DNA from: an uncultured Castellaniella sp.
Lineage (GTDB): Bacteria; Pseudomonadota; Gammaproteobacteria; Burkholderiales; Burkholderiaceae_B
NCBI RefSeq assembly: GCF_937988725.1
Contig: NZ_CALKHS010000009.1
Location: forward strand, 62,001 to 126,000
Direction: 5' to 3'
DNA length: 64,000 bases
Part shown: positions 58,085-64,000 of the stretch, one piece after another
Layout of the letters: each line of letters opens with the position of its first letter
How positions within the stretch are numbered: the first letter of the stretch is position 1
Position numbers and translations under genes: made by a program
The notes under the pieces: model-generated
Seen by the model: the letters and a program-made list of their open reading frames with translations, nothing else
Databases searched by the model: none
What the model was told of the DNA's origin: nothing

Positions 58085-58121
58085 ATAGACAACCACTATC
58101 GAACAATAATAGATAATCAAT
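58085..58121 (+). promoter_or_regulatory. OxyR-like binding site upstream of katA
   Basis: ATAG-N7-CTAT at 58085-58099 matches the OxyR half-site consensus exactly. The next two quarter-sites at the right spacing are TAAT and CAAT (partial matches). It lies about 100 bases before katA. Confidence 0.5.
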
Positions 58122-58220
58122 TTTATTAAATTATCGATCTTCCTTAGACTGTTCCCTGAGTCACAGGCTGCCCGCGCGGCGGCCCGCCCCCCGAACCGGG
58201 TTCATTTCAGGAGCAGAACC

Positions 58221-59657
58221 ATGAAGAAGCTGACCACCGCCGCCGGCGCCCCCGTCGCCGACAACCAGAACATCCTGACCGCCGGCCCGCGCGGCCCGGC
58301 CCTGCTGCAGGACGTCTGGCTGCTGGAGAAACTGGCGCACTTCGACCGCGAAGTCATCCCCGAGCGCCGCATGCACGCCAAGGGCGCGGGCGCATACGGC
58401 ACCTTCACCGTCACCCATGACATCACGCGCTACACCCGCGCGGCCATCTTCTCCGAAGTCGGCAAGCAGACCCCGATGTTCATCCGCTTCTCGACCGTCG
58501 CGGGCGAACGCGGCGCCGCCGACGCCGAGCGCGACATCCGCGGCGTGGCGATGAAGTTCTACACCGAAGAAGGCAATTGGGACCTGGTCGGCAACAACAC
58601 CCCCGTCTTCTTCTTCCGCGACCCGCTGAAGTTCCCGGATCTGAACCACGCCGTCAAGCGCGACCCGGGCACCGGCATGCGCAGCGCCCAGAACAACTGG
58701 GAATTCTGGACCGGTCTGCCCGAAGCCCTGCACCAGATCACCATCGTCATGAGCGATCGGGGCATTCCGTCCGACTTCCGCCACATGCACCTGTTCGGCA
58801 GCCACACCTTCAGCTTCATCAATGCCGACATGGAGCGGTTCTGGGTGAAATTCCACTTCAAGTCCCGGCAAGGCATCCGCAACCTGAGCGACGCCGAGGC
58901 GGCCGAACTGATCGGCCGCGACCGGGAAAGCTCGCAGCGCGACCTGTACGAGAGCATCGCGCAGGGCGATTTCCCGAGCTGGACGTTGTCCGTGCAGATC
59001 ATGCCGGAAAAGGATGCGGGGACTTACCACCTGAACCCCTTCGACCTGACCAAGGTCTGGCCGCACGGCGATTACCCGCTGATCGAAGTCGGCGTGCTGG
59101 AACTGAACCGCAATCCCGAAAACTTCTTCGCCGAAGTCGAGCAGGCCGCCTTCACCCCGGCCAACGTGGTTCCCGGCATCGGCTTTTCGCCCGACCGCAT
59201 GCTGCAGGCGCGCCTGTTTTCCTATGGCGACGCGCAGCGCTACCGCCTGGGCGTCAACCATCACCAGATCCCTGTCAATGCGCCGCGCTGCCCCTTCCAC
59301 AGCTACCACCGCGACGGCGCGATGCGGGTGGACGGCAATCACGGCGGCCTGACCGGCAACCAGCCCAACCGATCCAGCGAATGGGCCGAGCAGCCCGAAT
59401 TCCGCGAACCGCCGCTCAGCCTGGAAGGCGTCGCGGACCACTGGAACCACCGGGAAGACACGGACTACTTTTCCCAGCCCGGCGATCTGTTCCGCCTGAT
59501 GTCGCCCGCCCAGCGGCAGGCCCTGTTCGACAACACGGCCCGCGCCATCGCCGGCGTCAGCGCCGACGTGCAGGCTCTGCACATCGAGCACTGCGCCCTG
59601 GCGGACCCGGCCTACGGCGCCGGAGTCGCCGCCGCGATCCAAGCCCTGCAAGGCTGA
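58221..59657 (+). CDS. katA: Monofunctional haem catalase
   Basis: 478-residue small-subunit (clade 3) catalase that converts hydrogen peroxide to water and oxygen. The distal site is in REVIPERRMHAKGAGAYG (catalytic His near residue 51) and the Asn region in VGNNTPVFFFRD (about 127). The proximal haem ligand Tyr is in RLFSYGDAQRYRLGVNH (about 333). NADPH-site residues are partly conserved. AGGAG lies eight bases before the ATG. Upstream is an AT-rich region with an OxyR-like site; downstream a 32-base perfect palindrome. Confidence 0.97.
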   Translation: MKKLTTAAGAPVADNQNILTAGPRGPALLQDVWLLEKLAHFDREVIPERRMHAKGAGAYGTFTVTHDITRYTRAAIFSEVGKQTPMFIRFSTVAGERGAADAERDIRGVAMKFYTEEGNWDLVGNNTPVFFFRDPLKFPDLNHAVKRDPGTGMRSAQNNWEFWTGLPEALHQITIVMSDRGIPSDFRHMHLFGSHTFSFINADMERFWVKFHFKSRQGIRNLSDAEAAELIGRDRESSQRDLYESIAQGDFPSWTLSVQIMPEKDAGTYHLNPFDLTKVWPHGDYPLIEVGVLELNRNPENFFAEVEQAAFTPANVVPGIGFSPDRMLQARLFSYGDAQRYRLGVNHHQIPVNAPRCPFHSYHRDGAMRVDGNHGGLTGNQPNRSSEWAEQPEFREPPLSLEGVADHWNHREDTDYFSQPGDLFRLMSPAQRQALFDNTARAIAGVSADVQALHIEHCALADPAYGAGVAAAIQALQG

Positions 59658-59666
59658 GCCGCGTCC

Positions 59667-59698
59667 GCGGGACGACGCCGCGCGCGGCGTCGTCCCGC
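59667..59698. terminator. 32-base perfect palindrome after katA
   Basis: A 16-base arm and its exact complement abut with no loop, starting 10 bases after the katA stop. As RNA it would form a very stable hairpin. It has no T-run, so it is a probable but unusual transcript end. Confidence 0.55.
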
Positions 59699-59793
59699 AT
59701 GCCGGGCGCCGCAGCCGGCAAATCGGGCTGCAACATGCGCTGCGTCAACACCTGCTGAAAAATTATCGATTAAAAAACAGCAAGGAGGTCGCC

Positions 59794-61548
59794 ATGCCAT
59801 CAGCCTCGCAAAGACGCACCGTGGACCACCGGGCCGCGGCCCGGGCCACCGACCAGTATTTCCATGCCAGCCAGGCGCGCGCCTTCGCGTCGCTCTCGCC
59901 CGCCTCGCTCAGCCTGGCGTGGCTGGACTGGGCTCTGCACCTGGCAGCCTCGCCCGGCAAGCAAACCGAACTGTTGCGCCTGGCCGCCCGCCATCAGCAC
60001 GACCTGGCTCACTACCTGTACGACTGCCTGCGGGCTTGCGGGGACCCGTCCCGGGTCTGCGTGACGCCGCCCGAAACGGACCCGCGCTTCAAGGACCCCG
60101 CCTGGTGTCGCTGGCCCTACAACCTGCTGAGCCAGGGATTCCTGCTGACCCAGGCCTGGTGGGAGGAGGCCACGTCCGATCTGCACGGCATCGAACCGCA
60201 CCACATGCGGCAGATCGCGTTCTGGGCGCGCCAGTGGCTGGATATGATGTCGCCCGGCAACCAGCTCTGGACGAACCCCGTGGCCATCGACCGCACGGTC
60301 GCGGAAGGCGGGATGAACCTGCTGCGCGGCGGCAGCCATCTGCTGGAGGACGGCATCCGTCACCAGGCCGAAATGCCCGTTGCCGGCGCGGACAAGTTCC
60401 GCGTCGGACGCGAGGTCGCCGTCACGCCGGGCAAGGTCATCCTGCGCAACGAGCTGATCGAACTGATCCAGTACGCGCCGACCACGGCGACCGTGCGTCC
60501 CGAGCCGATCCTGCTGGTGCCCGCATGGATCATGAAGTACTACATCCTGGACCTGTCGCCCCACAACTCCCTGGTCCGCTTCCTGCGGGACCAGGGCCAC
60601 ACCGTCTACTGCATCTCCTGGAAGAATCCCACCGACCGGGATGCCGACAGAGGCATGGACGACTATCTGCGCGACGGCTTCTTCGCCGCCCTGGACGCCA
60701 TCGGACGCATCCAGCCGGAACGCCGCGTCCACGCCACCGGCTACTGCCTGGGCGGCACGCTGTTGTCGATCGCAGCCGCCGCCATGGCGCGCGACGGCGA
60801 CGACCGGCTTGCCAGCGTCAGTCTGTTCACGGCCCAGGTCGATTTCAGCGAACCGGGCGAGATCGGTCTGTTCATCGACGAAGCTCAGGTCCACATGCTG
60901 GAAGCCCAGATGGGACGCAGCGGCTGCTTCAGCGCCGACCAGATGGCGGGCGCTTTCCAGATGCTGCGTTCCTACGACCTGCTCTGGTCGCGCGCCATCC
61001 ATGAATACCTGCTGGGCGACCGGCGCCCCCTCAACGACCTGATGGCCTGGAACGCCGACGCCACCCGCATGCCCGCCCGCATGCATTCGCAGTACCTGCG
61101 GCGTCTGTACCTGAACAACGACCTGAGCGCCGGGCGCTATCCCGTGGGCGGGCGGCCCGTGTCGATCGGCGACATCCGCCTGCCCGTCTTCGCGGTGGGC
61201 ACCGTCACCGATCACGTCGCGCCCTGGCGCTCGGTCTACAAACTGCACCAGTTCTTTCCCGGCCAACTGAGTTTCGTTCTGACCAGCGGCGGCCACAACG
61301 CCGGCATCGTCAGCGAGCCCGGCCACCGGGGGCGGCAGTACCGCTTTCGCACCCGCCAGCCGGGCGCGCCCTTCCTGTCGCCCGACGACTGGATGGCCGC
61401 TACGCCCGTCAGCGAAGGATCCTGGTGGCCCGCCTGGTCGCGCTGGCTGACCGACCGCTCGGGTCCCGCCGAAGCGCCACCTGCCCTGGGAGGCTCCGGA
61501 CGGACGCCCCTGGAAGACGCCCCCGGGCGCTACGTACTGGAGACCTGA
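59794..61548 (+). CDS. Second PHA synthase-like protein
   Basis: 584-residue homologue of class I PHA synthase, clearly divergent from the phaC at 49150-50769. PhaC N-terminal domain (WARQWLDMMSPGNQLWTNP, about 145-163), box GYCLGGTLLS with the catalytic Cys (about 316), Asp in GTVTDHVAPW and His in TSGGHNAGIVSEP (about 500). The catalytic triad is complete. AAGGAGGT precedes the ATG. Only three bases separate its stop from the exporter lipoprotein gene, so they share an operon. It could make a second polymer or act as a depolymerase-like hydrolase; the sequence favours synthase. Confidence 0.88.
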   Translation: MPSASQRRTVDHRAAARATDQYFHASQARAFASLSPASLSLAWLDWALHLAASPGKQTELLRLAARHQHDLAHYLYDCLRACGDPSRVCVTPPETDPRFKDPAWCRWPYNLLSQGFLLTQAWWEEATSDLHGIEPHHMRQIAFWARQWLDMMSPGNQLWTNPVAIDRTVAEGGMNLLRGGSHLLEDGIRHQAEMPVAGADKFRVGREVAVTPGKVILRNELIELIQYAPTTATVRPEPILLVPAWIMKYYILDLSPHNSLVRFLRDQGHTVYCISWKNPTDRDADRGMDDYLRDGFFAALDAIGRIQPERRVHATGYCLGGTLLSIAAAAMARDGDDRLASVSLFTAQVDFSEPGEIGLFIDEAQVHMLEAQMGRSGCFSADQMAGAFQMLRSYDLLWSRAIHEYLLGDRRPLNDLMAWNADATRMPARMHSQYLRRLYLNNDLSAGRYPVGGRPVSIGDIRLPVFAVGTVTDHVAPWRSVYKLHQFFPGQLSFVLTSGGHNAGIVSEPGHRGRQYRFRTRQPGAPFLSPDDWMAATPVSEGSWWPAWSRWLTDRSGPAEAPPALGGSGRTPLEDAPGRYVLET

Positions 61549-61551
61549 TCC

Positions 61552-63072
61552 ATGCGCAGGCATACCTCGTCCCGCCGGATCCGGCACGGCGCGTCCGGGC
61601 CGGCCGCCGGCATGGCCTGCGGCCGCTTCCCGCTCTTGCGCATCCTGGGCGCCGCCGGCATGCTGGCCCTGTCGGCCTGCGTCAACCTGGCGCCCGCGAC
61701 CCGGCTCCCGGCTCCTCCGGTCGCCGATGCCTGGCCCGCCGACGCCGAAACAGCGCCCGCGCCCGCCACCACGCGCGCTTGGCGGGATCTGGACTGGGCG
61801 AACTATTTCCAGGACGCCGACATGCGCCGGCTGATCAGCCTGGCTCTGGAGCACAACCGCGACCTGAGGCTGGCCGGGCTGCGCGTGCGCGAAGCCGAAG
61901 CCGCCCACCGGATTCAGCGGGCCGACCTGTCGCCATCGATCAGCATCCAGGGCGGCGTCGAACGCAGCCGCGTGCCCGGCGACCTCAATCCCGCAGGCCA
62001 GCCGCAGATCCAGTCCCGCAGCCAGGTCGGCATCGGCCTCACCCATTGGGAGATCGACCTCTGGGGCCGGATCCGCAACCTGAAAGACGCCGCGCTGGAC
62101 GACTGGCTGGCCTCGGACGCGGCCCGCCAGGCTGTCCGGGTGGCGCTGGTGCGCCAGGTGGCCGACTCGGTGCTGGTGCTACGGGAACTGGACCAGCGCG
62201 CCTTTCTGGCGGACGAAGCCGTGCGCAACCGCCGGCAGTCCCTGGAAATCTTCCAGCGGCGCAAGGGCGCGGGGTCCTCCTCGGAACTGGAACTGACCCA
62301 GGTGCGCACCCTGTTGATCCAGGCCGAATCCCTGCGGGTTCAACTGCAACAGGAACGGGCCGCCGCCGCGCACGCGCTGACGCTGCTGACGGGCGTCGCG
62401 AACGCCGGCATCGCGCCGGCCGAGGCCATCGATCTGGAATCCATGCGGCTGACCCGTCTAGAGCCGGGCCTGCCGTCCGAGGTCCTGCTGTCCCGGCCGG
62501 ACATCCGGGCCGCCGAATACCAGCTGCGGTCGGCCCACGCCCGGATCGGCGCCGCGCGCGCCGCATTCCTGCCGCGCATCGCCCTGACTTCGAGCACCGG
62601 CTCGGCCAGCGCGGAACTCGACGGCCTGTTCGGCGGCGGGAGCCGGGCCTGGACGTTCGCGCCGGTCATCGAACTGCCGATCTTCACGGCGGGCCGCTTG
62701 AGGACCACCCTGGACGTGACCGAGGTCCGACGCGACATGGCGGTGGCGACCTACGAGAAAAACATCCAGACCGCCTTCCGCGAAGTGGCCGATGCCCTGT
62801 CCGCGCGCCAGGGCCTGGCCGAACAGATGGACATCCAGGCCCGCATGGCGCGGACCCAGGCCGCGCGGGCCGAACTGGCCCAGCTGCGCTACGACAGCGG
62901 CGCCGCGCCCTACCTGGAAGTCCTGGACGCCCAGCGCGATCTGCTGACGGCTCAGCAGCAACTGGTTCAAGTCCGGCGCGCCTGGCTATCGAGCCAGGTG
63001 GCTCTGTACGCCGCCCTGGGCGGCGGCGCCGGACCCGCCCTTCCAAACTCTCCCGCCCTCCAAGCGACATGA
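61552..63072 (+). CDS. NodT-family outer-membrane efflux lipoprotein
   Basis: 506-residue TolC-superfamily factor. The lipobox is in LALSACVNLAP (Cys near residue 43), an unusually late position because of a basic N-terminal extension. Two outer-membrane efflux repeats follow (about 95-285 and 300-490). Typical elements are LALEHNRDLRLAGLRVREAEA, GLTHWEIDLWGRIRN and RLEPGLPSEVLLSRPDIRAAEYQL. It forms the outer-membrane channel of a tripartite exporter with the adaptor that follows, whose start overlaps its stop by four bases. The substrate is unknown. Confidence 0.9.
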   Translation: MRRHTSSRRIRHGASGPAAGMACGRFPLLRILGAAGMLALSACVNLAPATRLPAPPVADAWPADAETAPAPATTRAWRDLDWANYFQDADMRRLISLALEHNRDLRLAGLRVREAEAAHRIQRADLSPSISIQGGVERSRVPGDLNPAGQPQIQSRSQVGIGLTHWEIDLWGRIRNLKDAALDDWLASDAARQAVRVALVRQVADSVLVLRELDQRAFLADEAVRNRRQSLEIFQRRKGAGSSSELELTQVRTLLIQAESLRVQLQQERAAAAHALTLLTGVANAGIAPAEAIDLESMRLTRLEPGLPSEVLLSRPDIRAAEYQLRSAHARIGAARAAFLPRIALTSSTGSASAELDGLFGGGSRAWTFAPVIELPIFTAGRLRTTLDVTEVRRDMAVATYEKNIQTAFREVADALSARQGLAEQMDIQARMARTQAARAELAQLRYDSGAAPYLEVLDAQRDLLTAQQQLVQVRRAWLSSQVALYAALGGGAGPALPNSPALQAT

Positions 63073-64000
63073 TCCTGTCCGAGAAACTCAAGAAATCCCT
63101 CCCGCTGGCGCTGGCCGCCGTTCTGGCGATCGGCGCCTACGGCGCCTGGCGCTGGTCCCGGGACGGCGGCCCGGGCCCCGGTTTCATGCAAGGCAACGGC
63201 CGCATCGAGGCCACCGAAATCGACATTGCCACCAGGCTGCCCGGTCGGATCGACCGCATTCTGGTCGACGAGGGCGATTTCGTCCGAACCGGACAGATCC
63301 TGGCCCTGATGAATCCGGATTCCCTGCAGGCCCAGATCGAAGAAGCCGCGGCCCGCCAGCGCCAGGCCGGACACGCCGTCGCCGCCGCCCAGGCCCAGGT
63401 CGCCCTGCGCGAAAGCGACGTCGCCACGGCGCAAGCCATCGTCAGGCAGCGCGAAAGCGACCTGTTCGCCGCCCGGCGGCGCTTGAACCGATCCAGCACG
63501 CTGGCCCGGCAGGGCGCGGCGTCGCAGCAGGAGCTGGACGACGACCAGGCCCGGCTGCGCAGCGTCGAAGCCGGCCTCGCCGCCGCCCGGGCGCAAGTGG
63601 TGTCGGCTCAGGCGGGCGTGGCGGCGGCCAGGGCCGATCAGGTGGGCGCGGAATCCGCCGTGGCGGCTGCGGCGGCCACGACGGCGCGCATCCAGGCCGA
63701 TCTGGAGGACAGCCGCCTCAAGGCCCCGCGCGACGGCCGCATCCAGCTGCGCATTGCCCAGCCGGGCGAAGTGCTCGGCGCCGGCGGCCGCGTGCTCAAC
63801 ATGCTGGACCTGTCCGACGTCACCATGACCTTCTTCATGCCCGAAGCCATCGCCGGCCGGCTCGCCCTGGGCAGCGAAGTCCGCATCGTGCTGGACGCGG
63901 CCCCGGAATATGTGATCCCCGCCGAAGTCGCCTTCGTCGCCAGCCAGGCCCAGTTCACTCCCAAGACCGTGGAAACGGCCAGCGAGCGCCAGAAGCTCAT
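63069..64000 (+). CDS. HlyD/YbhG-type efflux adaptor (3' end cut by window)
   Basis: At least 310 residues of a membrane-fusion protein. A single N-terminal membrane anchor (about 9-27) leads to a lipoyl/barrel-sandwich half-motif (GRIEATEIDIATRLPGRIDRI, then LVDEGDFVRTGQILALM). A long Ala/Gln-rich coiled coil follows (about 85-205), then SRLKAPRDGRIQLRIAQPGEVL closes the sandwich. This matches YbhG/YhiI-type adaptors, which usually serve ABC exporters; that predicts ATPase and permease genes just beyond the window. The start at 63069 overlaps the upstream stop (ATGA). Confidence 0.9.
   Translation, partial: MILSEKLKKSLPLALAAVLAIGAYGAWRWSRDGGPGPGFMQGNGRIEATEIDIATRLPGRIDRILVDEGDFVRTGQILALMNPDSLQAQIEEAAARQRQAGHAVAAAQAQVALRESDVATAQAIVRQRESDLFAARRRLNRSSTLARQGAASQQELDDDQARLRSVEAGLAAARAQVVSAQAGVAAARADQVGAESAVAAAAATTARIQADLEDSRLKAPRDGRIQLRIAQPGEVLGAGGRVLNMLDLSDVTMTFFMPEAIAGRLALGSEVRIVLDAAPEYVIPAEVAFVASQAQFTPKTVETASERQKL

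Noticed and set aside
59667..59698. Regulatory operator for the second PHA synthase
   Set aside because: The palindrome starts 10 bases after the katA stop and about 95 bases before the next gene, and is pure GC-rich stem; a katA transcript-end structure is simpler.

Overview
This 64-kb window is a continuous, gene-dense stretch of a high-GC bacterial chromosome. Gene content and order point to a betaproteobacterium of the Burkholderiales, most likely the Alcaligenaceae (a Bordetella/Achromobacter/Castellaniella relative). The evidence is dxs-ispA-xseB next to a divergent Rieske oxygenase, rimP-nusA-infB-rbfA-truB-typA, phaC-phaB-phaR, and a four-gene ferrous iron system laid out like Bordetella ftrABCD. 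I see no phage, transposase, integrase, CRISPR or rRNA. There are 52 protein genes (dxs and the last gene are cut by the window ends) and one tRNA.

Layout. 1-3.0 kb (minus): isoprenoid precursor genes dxs-ispA and xseB. 3.2-8.9 kb: Rieske oxygenase, sulfurtransferase, DMT transporter, HtpX protease, Na/phosphate carrier. 8.9-12.3 kb: polA and a LOG-family gene, divergent and sharing overlapping start codons. 12.4-15.4 kb: a HisJQMP-type amino-acid ABC transporter. 15.5-17.4 kb: a fused esterase-acetyltransferase and an orphan acidic protein. 17.4-25.6 kb (minus): the rimP-nusA-infB-rbfA-truB-typA translation/transcription operon, with an attenuator-like terminator in its leader. 25.7-28.1 kb: rluB, scpB and the initiator tRNA. 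28.1-32 kb: an AraC regulator and a NitT/TauT-type ABC transporter. 32-35.8 kb: class Ia ribonucleotide reductase with a double NrdR box. 35.9-39.1 kb: a CHASE-PAS-PAS-GGDEF-EAL signalling protein.

39.2-44.3 kb is the most unusual region. A LysR regulator, an enolase-superfamily enzyme and a three-part TRAP transporter lie between two identical 57-bp direct repeats. The right repeat is exactly the 3' end of ftrD; the left repeat is a displaced copy of it. This looks like a catabolic cassette inserted at the 3' end of ftrD.

44.3-47.6 kb: ftrABCD ferrous iron uptake behind a Fur-like box. 47.8-50.8 kb: phaC-phaB-phaR polyhydroxyalkanoate genes, without phaA. 50.9-58 kb: pgeF, rluD, divergent bamD, a DinG/YoaA helicase and tex. 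58.1-64 kb: katA with an OxyR-like site, then a second PHA synthase that appears to share an operon with the outer-membrane and adaptor proteins of a tripartite exporter, which continues beyond the window.

Functions were assigned by reading motifs and gene order; no database search was run.
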